In this document: in pieces, positions 43,636-52,180 of the stretch
Numbering within the stretch: the stretch's first letter is position 1
Layout of the letters: each line of letters starts with the position of its first letter
Origin: Clostridiales bacterium
GTDB lineage: Bacteria; Bacillota; Clostridia; Oscillospirales; Acutalibacteraceae
Assembly (NCBI GenBank): GCA_019415945.1
Contig: DXYF01000028.1
Coordinates: 62,001-126,000 of the forward strand
Direction of reading: 5' to 3'
Length of the DNA: 64,000 nt
Program-made: the position numbers and the translations under genes
Notes under the pieces: generated by a model
The model's input: the letters and a program-made list of their open reading frames with translations, nothing else
The model's database searches: none
What the model was told of the DNA's origin: nothing

Positions 43636-43670
43636 ATCGGTGTGATAAAACACACCGATTTGTACTGTTA
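43636..43670 (+). terminator. Possible weak terminator after ileS
   Basis: A 9-bp stem ATCGGTGTG (43636-43644) with CACACCGAT (43651-43659), loop ATAAAA, tail TTGTACTGTT. The tail is not a clean T run, so read-through to lspA is plausible. Confidence 0.5.
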
Positions 43671-43722
43671 GAAAGTATTATGAATAACTTGCTGTCTGCA
43701 ATTAGTATATGTGGAGGAATCT

Positions 43723-44205
43723 ATGCCGTTTGTTGCACTTATTATAGGAATTCTTATTGCGGTGCTTGACCAGATAATTAAATATTTTGTTTCACTGTAT
43801 TTACAGCCTATCGGTTCCGTAAGCGTAATTGATAATTTGTTTAGTCTGACTTATGTTGAAAACAACGGCGTAGCATTTGGTATGTTTTCGGATATGCGTT
43901 GGCTTTTTGTTGTATTGACCGGTGTTCTTATAGCCATAATTGTTGCTTATATGTTTAAAAAAAGACCTAAGGAAAAAATTTTTTATATAAGCACGGCTCT
44001 TATTATAGGCGGAGGAATCGGAAATTTAATTGACAGGATATTTTACGGATATGTAATTGATTATCTGAGCCTTTCTTTTTTTCCACCCGTCTGTAATTTT
44101 GCCGATTACTGTATTACGATAGGAACAGTTATTTTGATGATATATCTTTTGTTTTTCTCTGATTTATTCAATACACCGAAAAAGGCTGAAAAAAACAATG
44201 AATGA
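43723..44205 (+). CDS. lspA: Lipoprotein signal peptidase (signal peptidase II)
   Basis: 160 aa integral membrane aspartyl protease that trims diacylated prolipoproteins. Four hydrophobic segments; the family motifs are VLDQIIKY, VENNGVAFGMF, GGGIGNLIDRIFYG with one catalytic Asp, and VCNFADYCITIG with the other. ATG 43723 follows TGGAGGA; a GTG at 43711 is part of that site. Overlaps the rluD-like gene by 8 bp, the usual lspA-rluD pair. Confidence 0.95.
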   Translation: MPFVALIIGILIAVLDQIIKYFVSLYLQPIGSVSVIDNLFSLTYVENNGVAFGMFSDMRWLFVVLTGVLIAIIVAYMFKKRPKEKIFYISTALIIGGGIGNLIDRIFYGYVIDYLSLSFFPPVCNFADYCITIGTVILMIYLLFFSDLFNTPKKAEKNNE

Positions 44206-45115
44206 ACATAGGTTAATTTGTGAAGAAAATTCGATACGGCTTGATAAATTTATTTCTGTGTCCGATGTCGGTTTGTCAAGAAGTGCGGCTGTTAACCTGA
44301 TTGATTCTTCAAATGTTCAGGTAAACGGCAGGTGTGTAGATAAAAAATACAAGCTTTCCGCAGGTGATGTTGTAGTTTTGCAAATTCCCGATCCTGTTGC
44401 ATATGAAGCGGAAGCTGAAAATATTCCCTTAGATATAGTCTATGAGGACGACTGTCTTCTTGTCGTAAATAAACCAAAGGGAATGGTTGTTCATCCGGCT
44501 GCAGGCAATTACAATGGTACATTGGTTAATGCTTTGTTATATCAATGCGGAAGCAGTTTATCCGGAATAAACGGTGTTCTCAGACCCGGAATTGTGCATA
44601 GAATTGATAAGGACACAAGCGGTTTGCTGATTGTAGCCAAAAATGATTTTGCTCATTCGCATCTTGCACAGCAAATCAAGGCACATTCATTTACAAGGGA
44701 ATATGAGGCGGTTGTTTTCGGAAGTCTTAAAGATGACGAGGGAACGGTTAACGCACCTATAGGGCGAAACCCAAATGACCGTAAAAAAATGTGCGTAACT
44801 TTGAAAAACAGCAAAAATGCTGTAACACATTATTCGGTTATTAAAAGGTACAAAGGATATACTCACATAAAGTGTATTCTTGAAACCGGCAGAACTCATC
44901 AAATCAGAGTTCATATGGCTTATCTCGGTCATCCCGTTGCAGGCGACACTGTTTACGGAGTAAAAAATGAAAAGGTTGCATTTGCGGGGCAGTGCCTTCA
45001 TGCAAGAAAAATCGGATTTATTCATCCGAAAACTAATGAGTATATGGAGTTTACCTCTGAATTGCCCGAATACTTCACTCAGTTTTTAAAAAAGCTAAAT
45101 AATATTAGTAAATAA
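44198..45115 (+). CDS. rluD: RluD-family 23S rRNA pseudouridine synthase
   Basis: 305 aa. An N-terminal S4 RNA-binding domain (~15-75) precedes the RluA/RluD catalytic domain with GIVHRIDKDTSGLLIVAKN (catalytic Asp in RIDKDTSG near residue 138), TREYEAVVFG, and RTHQIRVHMAYLGHPVAGD. In Bacillus this position is ylyB. It isomerises specific uridines in 23S rRNA; the exact site cannot be read. It starts inside lspA (8-bp overlap). Confidence 0.92.
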   Translation: MNEHRLICEENSIRLDKFISVSDVGLSRSAAVNLIDSSNVQVNGRCVDKKYKLSAGDVVVLQIPDPVAYEAEAENIPLDIVYEDDCLLVVNKPKGMVVHPAAGNYNGTLVNALLYQCGSSLSGINGVLRPGIVHRIDKDTSGLLIVAKNDFAHSHLAQQIKAHSFTREYEAVVFGSLKDDEGTVNAPIGRNPNDRKKMCVTLKNSKNAVTHYSVIKRYKGYTHIKCILETGRTHQIRVHMAYLGHPVAGDTVYGVKNEKVAFAGQCLHARKIGFIHPKTNEYMEFTSELPEYFTQFLKKLNNISK

Positions 45116-45137
45116 TTTAAATTTTTAAAAAAAACTC

Positions 45138-45166
45138 TTGAATTATTATTCTTTTTATGATATTAT
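45138..45166 (+). promoter_or_regulatory. Promoter for rplS
   Basis: TTGAAT at 45138-45143, a 17-bp spacer and TATTAT at 45161-45166, with an extended -10 TGA directly before it. Transcription should begin near 45173. Confidence 0.75.
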
Positions 45167-45172
45167 TAATAA

Positions 45173-45287
45173 GCATTTGATACCGTCGTTACTCTCGACG
45201 CGGTTCAAATAACGGCTTTGCCGTCATTTTGAAGCTGATAGTCCGCTGCCTTTTGGTATGAATATCTGAAAAATTAGGAGGATAAAT
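45173..45287 (+). promoter_or_regulatory. Structured 5' leader of rplS (L19 leader candidate)
   Basis: About 115 nt. The main hairpin has nested arms: TTCAAA (45204-45209) with TTTGAA (45228-45233), enclosing ACGGC/GCCGT (45212-45216, 45220-45224). ACCG (45182-45185) can pair with CGGT (45201-45204) around a further stem. Autoregulatory L19 leaders are known in Firmicutes; I matched position and general structure only. Confidence 0.55.
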
Positions 45288-45635
45288 ATGGACGCATTAA
45301 AAACAATTGCTGCTGATTCCGTAAAGGATACTACTCCGAAGTTCGGAATCGGTGATACTGTAAAGGTATCAGTTAACATTCGTGAAGGCGAAAGAGAAAG
45401 AATCCAGATGTTTGAGGGAACGGTTATTGCTAAAAGAGGCAGTGGCGTTGCTGAAACATTTACTGTAAGACGAGTAGCTTACGGCGTAGGTGTTGAGAGA
45501 GTATTCCCCCTTCATTCACCCAATGTAAAGGATGTACAGGTTGTTCGTTACGGTAAGGTTCGCAGAAGCAAGCTCTACTATCTCCGTGACAGAGTGGGTA
45601 AGGCTGCTAAGGTTAAAGAGCAGATTCGCAAGTAA
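45288..45635 (+). CDS. rplS: 50S ribosomal protein L19
   Basis: 115 aa. L19 sits at the 30S-50S interface. Recognised by FGIGDTVKVSVNIREGERERI, quoted here as FGIGDTVKV then IREGERERIQMFEG, followed by GVGVERVFPLHSP and KVRRSKLYYLRDR. TAGGAGGA precedes the ATG. It has its own promoter and structured leader and is followed by a strong terminator before the signal peptidase gene. Confidence 0.97.
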   Translation: MDALKTIAADSVKDTTPKFGIGDTVKVSVNIREGERERIQMFEGTVIAKRGSGVAETFTVRRVAYGVGVERVFPLHSPNVKDVQVVRYGKVRRSKLYYLRDRVGKAAKVKEQIRK

Positions 45636-45643
45636 TTGTTTTT

Positions 45644-45670
45644 AAAAGGGGACTTTAAAGTCCCTTTTTT
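45644..45670 (+). terminator. Rho-independent terminator after rplS
   Basis: AAAAGGGGACTTT pairs with AAAGTCCCTTTTTT; the core GGGACTTTAAAGTCCC is a perfect palindrome. It starts 8 bp after the rplS stop. Confidence 0.88.
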
Positions 45671-45695
45671 ACTTTATTTTCAGCAGGTGAATAAA

Positions 45696-46373
45696 TTGAG
45701 TAATAAAGATACATTTGATGAAGTGCTTAATAAATTTGATGATAACAGTGAAATTGAGCTTTCTGCTGAATTAAACCCGGATATTTATTTTAAAGATAAA
45801 AATAACGGTGTCAGCAGTAATAAATTTGTTGCTATGAGATCTGAGGGTCCTATAGCCGGTTTTTATGACTGGATTCGTTGTATCCTGTTTGCTATTTCAA
45901 TCGTGGTTATCTGTCTTACATTTGTTTTTCGCCTTGTCGATGTAGAAGGCTCGTCGATGGACGATACCCTTGCAACGAATGATAAGGTTATTGTTACTAA
46001 TCTTTTCTATACTCCGAAACCGCAGGATATTGTTGTAATATCGCACGGAGCAGAATACTCAAAACCTATTATTAAAAGAGTAATTGCCACAGAAGGACAG
46101 ACCATTGAATTTGACTATGAAAAAGATCAAATTATTGTTGACGGAGTAGTTCTTGATGAGCCTTACATAGGAGATTCTACTTTTGCAGGAAACTACTGTG
46201 ACTATGACATTCCCGAGGTTATCCCCGAGGGCAAGCTTTTTGTAATGGGTGACAACAGGCAGGTTTCTTTGGACAGCCGAAGAGCCGAGATTGGATTAAT
46301 TGATGTTGAAAATGTAATTGGCAAGGCTCAGTTTGTTGCATTTCCTTTCAGTGAATTCGGTTACTTGTATTAA
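45696..46373 (+). CDS. lepB: Signal peptidase I, first copy, with N-terminal extension
   Basis: 225 aa. An unusual ~55-residue acidic cytoplasmic extension precedes a single membrane helix (~58-80). The serine/lysine catalytic dyad is Ser87 in EGSSMDDTL and Lys127 in IIKRVIATEG, and box E is GDNRQVSLDSR. It cleaves signal peptides of exported proteins. TTG 45696 is chosen because AGGTG lies 6 bp upstream; GTG 45687 is part of that site. A second signal peptidase gene follows. Confidence 0.92.
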   Translation: MSNKDTFDEVLNKFDDNSEIELSAELNPDIYFKDKNNGVSSNKFVAMRSEGPIAGFYDWIRCILFAISIVVICLTFVFRLVDVEGSSMDDTLATNDKVIVTNLFYTPKPQDIVVISHGAEYSKPIIKRVIATEGQTIEFDYEKDQIIVDGVVLDEPYIGDSTFAGNYCDYDIPEVIPEGKLFVMGDNRQVSLDSRRAEIGLIDVENVIGKAQFVAFPFSEFGYLY

Positions 46374-46394
46374 CTGATATTTTTAATTTTTGTA

Positions 46395-46455
46395 TTGTAT
46401 TAAGCTTATTTCTGTTTTATAATAGGAATAAGCTTTTAATTTTTTTGGAGGGTTT
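46395..46455 (+). promoter_or_regulatory. Overlapping terminator and promoter between the two lepB genes
   Basis: An 11-bp stem (AAGCTTATTTC at 46402-46412 with its partner at 46435-46445) followed by TTTAATTTTTTT looks like a terminator. The same stretch contains TTGTAT (46395-46400), a 17-bp spacer and TATAAT (46418-46423), the -10 lying in the hairpin loop, giving a promoter for the second lepB. Confidence 0.6.
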
Positions 46456-46456
46456 T

Positions 46457-47017
46457 ATGCCTAAAAAAATAAAATATCGCTATAACGAAAATAGATATGT
46501 TAACGCAGCTTTTGATTTTATAAAAACCATAGTGTTTGTTATGGCTGTCGTTGCGTTACTGTTTACTTATTTTATTCGTGATGTAAATGTCGTAGGCAGT
46601 TCCATGTATGATACATTGCATGCAGGTGACAAGGTTATTCTTACGACTTTTAATTACACTCCTAAATCAGGCGATATAGTTGCGATTAATACTGAAAACT
46701 TAATTGAAAAGAGAATAATTAAGCGTGTTATTGCGACCGAGGGACAACTGATTGATATCGACTACAAGACAGGTGATGTTTATGTTGACGGAATAATCAT
46801 AAGTGAGGATTACCTGTATTCAGCAACAAATAAACCGGACGACGCATTTGCGTTGCCTTGCGTAGTTCCCGAAAATCATATTTTTGTTATGGGCGACAAC
46901 AGATTGATTTCATTTGACAGCCGAGATACAGGCATCGGTCTTGTGTCGTGTGATGATATAATCGGTAAAGCACAATTTGTGTTTTACCCTTTTGACAGAG
47001 TTAAATATATATATTAA
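46457..47017 (+). CDS. lepB: Signal peptidase I, second copy
   Basis: 186 aa, the standard short Gram-positive form. One N-terminal membrane helix (~20-40), then Ser49 in VVGSSMYDTL, Lys89 in IIKRVIATEG and GDNRLISFDSRDTGIG. It shares the catalytic boxes with the preceding gene but lacks its acidic extension, so the two look like a tandem duplication that has diverged. Start at ATG 46457 after GGAGGG; the TTG at 46445 overlaps that region and is not needed. rplS-lepB-rbgA-rnhB is a conserved order. Confidence 0.94.
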   Translation: MPKKIKYRYNENRYVNAAFDFIKTIVFVMAVVALLFTYFIRDVNVVGSSMYDTLHAGDKVILTTFNYTPKSGDIVAINTENLIEKRIIKRVIATEGQLIDIDYKTGDVYVDGIIISEDYLYSATNKPDDAFALPCVVPENHIFVMGDNRLISFDSRDTGIGLVSCDDIIGKAQFVFYPFDRVKYIY

Positions 47018-47033
47018 ATTAAGGAAGATTATT

Positions 47034-47912
47034 ATGAGTCAAATGCAGAATATTCAATGGTTCCCTGGTCATATGACCAAGACTAAACGGCAGATTCAGG
47101 CAAGCTTAAAACTTGTTGATGCTGTTGCAGAGATAATTGACGCAAGGATACCCGTAAGCAGCAGAAATCCTGACCTTGCAAAACTTGTTCAAAATAAACC
47201 GAGAATTATATTGCTCAATAAATGCGATATGGCAAATCAAACCGCCACAAAAATGTGGATAGATTATTTTAAAGCTCAGGGAACTACCGCTGTTGCAGTG
47301 GATTGCAAAAGCGGAAAAGGACTGAATAAATTTACACCTGCCGTAAACAGCGTGATGAGCGAAAAAATTTCCCGTCTTAAACAAAAGGGTATGGTTAATC
47401 CGATGATGCGAATTATGATTGTCGGAATTCCAAATGTAGGAAAATCGTCTTTTATTAATAAAATAGCAAAACAGAACAGGGCAAAGGTAGAAGACAGACC
47501 GGGTGTAACGAGAGGAAATCAGTGGTTTACAATAGGTAAAAATCTTGAAATGCTTGATACACCTGGCGTTTTGTGGCCGAAATTCGATGATAAAATTGTG
47601 GGTGAGCATTTGGCGTTTACAGGTGCAGTAAAAGACCAAATTCTTGATATCGAGCTTTTGGCAGTAAGACTTCTTGATTTTTTAAAGGCTTTAAAGCCTG
47701 CTGACTTTGTTGCTCGATTTAAGCTTGAAGATATAAGCCTTGATGATGTTGATTCCTATGAGCTTTTACAAATCATCGCCAAGAAACGAGGGATGCTTGT
47801 TTCCGGCGGAGAAGTAAACACCGAGAGAGCCGCTATAATGCTCCTTGACGAGTTTAGAAGTGCAAAGCTCGGAAGAATTACTGTAGAGATGCCGAACGGA
47901 GTGCTTAGATGA
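47034..47912 (+). CDS. rbgA: Ribosome biogenesis GTPase RbgA (YlqF)
   Basis: 292 aa, circularly permuted GTPase needed for late 50S assembly. The N-terminal NIQWFPGHMTKTKRQI is characteristic. G-motifs occur in permuted order: NKCD (G4, in LLNKCDMA) precedes GIPNVGKSSFINK (G1), PGVTRG (G2) and DTPGV (G3). The C-terminal RNA-binding helical domain follows. ATG 47034 has AAGGAAG upstream; an earlier in-frame start inside lepB is unlikely. Overlaps rnhB by 4 bp (ATGA). Confidence 0.95.
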   Translation: MSQMQNIQWFPGHMTKTKRQIQASLKLVDAVAEIIDARIPVSSRNPDLAKLVQNKPRIILLNKCDMANQTATKMWIDYFKAQGTTAVAVDCKSGKGLNKFTPAVNSVMSEKISRLKQKGMVNPMMRIMIVGIPNVGKSSFINKIAKQNRAKVEDRPGVTRGNQWFTIGKNLEMLDTPGVLWPKFDDKIVGEHLAFTGAVKDQILDIELLAVRLLDFLKALKPADFVARFKLEDISLDDVDSYELLQIIAKKRGMLVSGGEVNTERAAIMLLDEFRSAKLGRITVEMPNGVLR

Positions 47913-48508
47913 ACTGGCTTGAATTTGAACAAAGGGCAATGGATAACGGATACAAAGCTGTCTGCGGAGTTGATGAAGCGGGCAGAGGACCGCTTGCAGG
48001 TCCCGTGTGTGCAGCTGCAGTTATTTTGCCTGAAAATACTGTTATTGAAGGGGTAAATGATTCTAAAAAACTCACAGAGAAAAAGCGTGAATTGCTTTTT
48101 GATGTAATAAAGGCTTCTGCACTTTCATACTCTATAGCGTATGCGAGCGTTGCGGAGATAGAAGAATTAAACATTTTAAATGCTACCATGCTTGCGATGA
48201 AGAGGGCTGTGGAATCTCTTGAAATTAAACCCGATTTTGCTATGATTGACGGAAACCGAGTGCCTCAGCTCAGTATTGACAGTGAACCGATAGTAAAAGG
48301 TGATGCGAAGTCAATGTCCATCGCCTGTGCCTCTATACTTGCAAAGGTTTCACGAGACAGGCTGCTTTACGATTATGCAAAGCAATATCCTCAATACGGT
48401 TTTGATAAGCACAAGGGCTACGGTACAAAGCTTCATATTGAAATGATAAAGGAGTACGGACCGTGTCCTTATCACAGGATGAGTTTTTTAACAAAGATAT
48501 TAAAATGA
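47909..48508 (+). CDS. rnhB: Ribonuclease HII
   Basis: 199 aa. Removes ribonucleotides from RNA-DNA hybrids. GVDEAGRGPLAGPVCAAAVI (Asp-Glu metal ligands) is near residue 18, with DSKKLTEKKRE, MIDGNRVPQL and later KGDAKSMSIACASILAKVSRD (given in parts: KGDAKSMSIACASI and LAKVSRD) and DKHKGYGTKLH. It starts within the rbgA stop and ends in an ATGA overlap with yraN. Confidence 0.95.
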   Translation: MNWLEFEQRAMDNGYKAVCGVDEAGRGPLAGPVCAAAVILPENTVIEGVNDSKKLTEKKRELLFDVIKASALSYSIAYASVAEIEELNILNATMLAMKRAVESLEIKPDFAMIDGNRVPQLSIDSEPIVKGDAKSMSIACASILAKVSRDRLLYDYAKQYPQYGFDKHKGYGTKLHIEMIKEYGPCPYHRMSFLTKILK

Positions 48509-48873
48509 AAAAATTTTCAACAAAAGCGGTAGGCGACAAAGGCGAAAAATACGCTGCCGATTATTTAAAAAAGAAAAAATATAAAATCTTAGCACTGAAC
48601 TATCGAAAGAGATGCGGCGAAATAGATATTATTGCAGAGAACAAACAGATGCTTGTTTTTGTTGAGGTTAAAACCAGACACAATAATTCATATTTGGATG
48701 CGGCTTTAGCGGTTGACCGTAAAAAGCAAATTCGTATAATCAAGACTGCTTTACTTTACATATCGGAAAATAAGATTGATAAATTTTGCCGTTTTGATGT
48801 ATGCGAGGTTTATGTTGATCCCGAAAATTTAAAGCTTGAAAAAATCAACTATATCGAAAATGCTTTTGAATAG
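48505..48873 (+). CDS. yraN: YraN/UPF0102 family, endonuclease-like fold
   Basis: 122 aa. The UPF0102 pattern: GDKGEKYAADYLKKKKYKIL at the N-terminus, then GEIDIIAENKQMLVFVEVKTR, which has the Asp/Glu-x-Lys arrangement of restriction-like nucleases. Function unproven. Start taken at ATG 48505, overlapping the rnhB stop (ATGA); GTG 48463 with AAGGAG upstream would add 14 residues that do not match the family. rnhB-yraN is a common pair. Confidence 0.88.
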   Translation: MKKFSTKAVGDKGEKYAADYLKKKKYKILALNYRKRCGEIDIIAENKQMLVFVEVKTRHNNSYLDAALAVDRKKQIRIIKTALLYISENKIDKFCRFDVCEVYVDPENLKLEKINYIENAFE

Positions 48874-48883
48874 GGGCTGTTTT

Positions 48884-49822
48884 ATGGATTTTATTGATCT
48901 TCATTGCGACACTCTTTATAAATCTGCTACAATGAATTTGTCCCTTGATGACAAAATAATGGAGGTTACTCAGTCTGAAAACAAAAAAAGCAGGTGGCTG
49001 CAATGTTATGCCGTTTGGATTCCCGATGATTATACATTTGAAATGGCTGAGGAACTGTTTTTCAAGTCGCTTAAAAAGCTAAATTATGAATGTAAAAGGC
49101 TGAATATTAGACTCATTAGTAAAAACGAAAATGTATCTTCCGTTTTTAAAAATAATATAAATACCGCCTTACTTACAGTTGAAAACGCAAAAGTTATCGG
49201 CTATGATATAAAAAACATCAAGCTTTTATCGGAGCTCGGTGTAAAAATTATCACCCTTACATGGAACGGTTCAAATCAAATCGGTGACGGTGCTCAGGTG
49301 ACAGGTGCAAATGGGTTAACGGATTTCGGACGAAAAGCGGTTTCGGAAATGGAGGAAAACGGAATTGTTATAGATATATCCCACGCAAGCGATAAGCTGT
49401 TTTATGATGTTGCACAGATTGCCTCAAGACCGTTTATTGCAACTCATTCCGATTCACGATCTGTTGTAAATAATAAGCGGAATTTGACTGACGAACAGTT
49501 TAAAATAATTATTGAGAAAAAAGGCATTGTCGGAATAAATTTTCATAACGAATTTTTGTCGGAAAACAGTACTAAAAGCACAAAATACGATGTTTTCAGT
49601 CACATCGAAAAATTTTTATCGCTCGGCGGTGAAAATACAATATGTATCGGCTCTGATTTTGACGGCTGTACTTTGCCAAGTGATATGCCGAAAAAAATTT
49701 TTATAAGCGATTTATATGAATTATTTTTGAACCAAAACTATAATGAGACTCTTGTCAGAAAAATTTTTAACGAAAACGCACTTAATTTCTTTGAAAACTT
49801 TGACAACAGCCGCATTATGTAG
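48884..49822 (+). CDS. Membrane dipeptidase family protein (peptidase M19)
   Basis: 312 aa, TIM-barrel zinc dipeptidase (renal dipeptidase family). Metal-site motifs: DLHCDTLY at residues 4-11, ITLTWNG, GIVIDISHAS, FIATHSDSRSV and IGSDFDG. Family members cleave dipeptides, including those with D-residues. ATG 48884 follows GGGGCTG; an upstream in-frame start inside yraN is less likely. No signal peptide, so the enzyme should be cytoplasmic. It closes the rplS-to-yraN run. Confidence 0.88.
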   Translation: MDFIDLHCDTLYKSATMNLSLDDKIMEVTQSENKKSRWLQCYAVWIPDDYTFEMAEELFFKSLKKLNYECKRLNIRLISKNENVSSVFKNNINTALLTVENAKVIGYDIKNIKLLSELGVKIITLTWNGSNQIGDGAQVTGANGLTDFGRKAVSEMEENGIVIDISHASDKLFYDVAQIASRPFIATHSDSRSVVNNKRNLTDEQFKIIIEKKGIVGINFHNEFLSENSTKSTKYDVFSHIEKFLSLGGENTICIGSDFDGCTLPSDMPKKIFISDLYELFLNQNYNETLVRKIFNENALNFFENFDNSRIM

Positions 49823-49853
49823 TAAAATATCATAAGCTGTAACAATATTTATA

Positions 49854-49862
49854 TGTTATAAT
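49854..49862 (+). promoter_or_regulatory. Extended -10 promoter candidate for thrC
   Basis: TGT followed by TATAAT at 49857-49862, 38 bp before thrC. No good -35 is visible at 17 bp, so recognition would rely on the extended -10. Confidence 0.5.
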
Positions 49863-49900
49863 ATCCTGTATGGGGCAAGTCATTTGAAAGGAAGATTTCA

Positions 49901-51409
49901 ATGTTATACAACAGTACACAAAACGCTGCGGAAGTTGTTTCTTCGGCACAGGCAATTTCTCAGGGAATTTCTAAGGACGGAGGTTTATTTGTTCCGCAAG
50001 AGTTTCCGAAATATGATGAAACTGTCTTCAACGCTCTTTTAAAAACGGATTACAAAGGAAGAGCAAAGAAGGTGTTTTCTGATTTCCTGACGGATTTTAC
50101 TGAGGAAGAGATTAACGAGTGCGTTGAAAAAGCATACACTGCCCAAAAATTCGACGGCGAAAACCCTGCTCCTCTTGCATTCTGCAATGTTGACGGTAAG
50201 ACTCTCAATATTCTTGAACTGTGGCACGGTCCTACTTGTGCGTTTAAGGATATGGCTCTTCAGATTTTGCCGCATCTCCTTACAAAATCTTTGAAAAAGA
50301 CAAACGACGGCAAGGATGCAGTAATTCTTGTTGCAACTTCCGGTGATACGGGAAAGGCTGCACTTGAAGGTTTTAAGGATGTAGAACACACAAAAATTTT
50401 AGTCTTTTATCCCGTTGACGGTGTAAGTCCTATGCAAAAGCATCAGATGGATACACAAGAGGGTAATAATGTAAATGTTTGTGCTATAAAAGGTAATTTT
50501 GACGATGCTCAGACAGGCGTGAAAAAGATTTTTACAACTCCTGAAATTTCAGAAAAGCTTGCTCAAAATAATATGCTTTTCTCTTCTGCAAACTCCATTA
50601 ACTGGGGCAGATTGCTCCCGCAGATTGTGTATTATATTTCTGCATACTGCGATATGGTTAATGCAGGCAAAATTTCCATGGGAGATAAAATCAATGTTGT
50701 AGTGCCGACAGGTAATTTCGGCAATATACTTGCTTCATATTATGCAAATCTTATGGGACTTCCGATTAATAAATTTATTTGTGCTTCAAACTCAAATAAT
50801 GTATTAACCGATTTTATAAAAACAGGCGTGTACGACAGAAACAGAAGTTTCTATACGACAATTTCGCCGTCTATGGATATTTTGGTTTCAAGCAATCTTG
50901 AAAGACTTCTCTATAATCTTTCCGGCAATGATGATAAGACAACAAGGTCTTGGATGACTGCTCTGAAAACACAGGGCAAATACGAGGTTACCGATGATGT
51001 CAAGGCTGTAATCAAGGACAAGTTTTACGGCGGCTATTGTGATGATGCCAATACTCAGGCTACTATCAGCAAACTATTTGCTCAGGATAACTATCTTTGC
51101 GATACTCATACTGCTGTTGCCGTTAATGTATATGAGCAGTATGTTAGGGAAACAGGCGATGATACGCCGACAGTAATCGCTTCAACGGCAAGCCCGTATA
51201 AATTTTCAAAAGCTGTTTTACAGTCTGTTGCTCCCGAGTGCGAGCTTCCATCAACAGAATTTGAAATGGTTGATAAGCTTCATGAAATTACAAAGAAAGA
51301 TGTTCCGCTTCCGCTTGCAGGACTTAAAAATAAAGCGGCGAGATTTTTTGATGTTACCGAGGTTGAAAAAATGCCCGATTATGTGCTTAACGCACTCGGA
51401 ATCGAATAA
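49901..51409 (+). CDS. thrC: Threonine synthase
   Basis: 502 aa, the long class of the enzyme (fold-type II PLP). It converts O-phosphohomoserine to threonine. PLP lysine is Lys116 in HGPTCAFKDMALQ; the phosphate-binding loop is VATSGDTGKAALEGF, and VPTGNFGNILA is near residue 270. GAAAGGAAG precedes the start. It does not lie with other threonine genes; the next gene overlaps its stop by one base. Confidence 0.95.
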   Translation: MLYNSTQNAAEVVSSAQAISQGISKDGGLFVPQEFPKYDETVFNALLKTDYKGRAKKVFSDFLTDFTEEEINECVEKAYTAQKFDGENPAPLAFCNVDGKTLNILELWHGPTCAFKDMALQILPHLLTKSLKKTNDGKDAVILVATSGDTGKAALEGFKDVEHTKILVFYPVDGVSPMQKHQMDTQEGNNVNVCAIKGNFDDAQTGVKKIFTTPEISEKLAQNNMLFSSANSINWGRLLPQIVYYISAYCDMVNAGKISMGDKINVVVPTGNFGNILASYYANLMGLPINKFICASNSNNVLTDFIKTGVYDRNRSFYTTISPSMDILVSSNLERLLYNLSGNDDKTTRSWMTALKTQGKYEVTDDVKAVIKDKFYGGYCDDANTQATISKLFAQDNYLCDTHTAVAVNVYEQYVRETGDDTPTVIASTASPYKFSKAVLQSVAPECELPSTEFEMVDKLHEITKKDVPLPLAGLKNKAARFFDVTEVEKMPDYVLNALGIE

Positions 51410-52098
51410 TGTCTTTGTTCGCTATTGCTGATTTGCATTTGTCTCTGGGCGAGGATAAGCCTATGGATATTTTCGCAGGCTGGGAAAACTATGTGCAAAG
51501 GCTTGAAAATAACTGGAGAAAAATAGTCAAAGATTCAGACACCGTGGTTATTGCCGGGGATATTTCCTGGGCAATGAAGCTTGAAGAAACCTTTGATGAC
51601 TTTAAATTCATCAACAGTTTACCCGGAAGAAAGATTTTCCTAAAGGGTAATCACGACTACTGGTGGGCAACCAAAAACAAAATTGATAAATTTCTGTCAG
51701 AAAATTCATTTGACACGATTTCAGTGTTATTTAACAATTCCTATGTTTGCAATGACTATTCTATATGCGGCACAAGGGGCTGGTTCCTTGAAAATGACAC
51801 GCCCGAAGATATAAAAGTCCTTAACCGTGAGACAGGCAGACTGGTTATGTCTGTTGAATCCGCTTTAAAAAGCGGAAAGACTCCTGTTGTTTTTCTGCAT
51901 TATCCGCCTGTTTTTGGCGGTGTTGAGTGCAAAGAGATAGTAGATGTTCTTTTAAAATACGATATAAAAAAATGTTTTTACGGGCATATTCATGGAAAAA
52001 AGGGAATTAACAGTGCATATGAAGGCAATTACAAGGGAATTGACTTAAAGCTTATTTCGTGCGATAGGCTGTCATTTGCACCCATTTTGGTAAGATAA
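51409..52098 (+). CDS. Calcineurin-type metallophosphoesterase
   Basis: 229 aa. The five phosphoesterase motifs are present: FAIADLHLS (Asp-x-His), VIAGDISWA, LKGNHDYWW, FLHYPP and YGHIHG. The W-rich NHDYWW variant marks a subfamily of clostridial proteins of unknown substrate. It starts within the thrC stop (TAATG), so it may be translationally coupled to it. No signal peptide. Confidence 0.85.
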   Translation: MSLFAIADLHLSLGEDKPMDIFAGWENYVQRLENNWRKIVKDSDTVVIAGDISWAMKLEETFDDFKFINSLPGRKIFLKGNHDYWWATKNKIDKFLSENSFDTISVLFNNSYVCNDYSICGTRGWFLENDTPEDIKVLNRETGRLVMSVESALKSGKTPVVFLHYPPVFGGVECKEIVDVLLKYDIKKCFYGHIHGKKGINSAYEGNYKGIDLKLISCDRLSFAPILVR

Positions 52099-52113
52099 AT
52101 TGTTATTTATCTA

Positions 52114-52142
52114 TTGGCAAATAAAAAAAGTTGTGTTATAAT
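52114..52142 (+). promoter_or_regulatory. Sigma-A promoter for tig-clpP-clpX
   Basis: TTGGCA at 52114-52119, a 17-bp spacer and TATAAT at 52137-52142, with an extended -10 TGT. No CtsR or CIRCE operator is visible near it. Confidence 0.8.
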
Positions 52143-52180
52143 AAGTGATATTTATTACATTTTAATTGGAGGATAAAATA

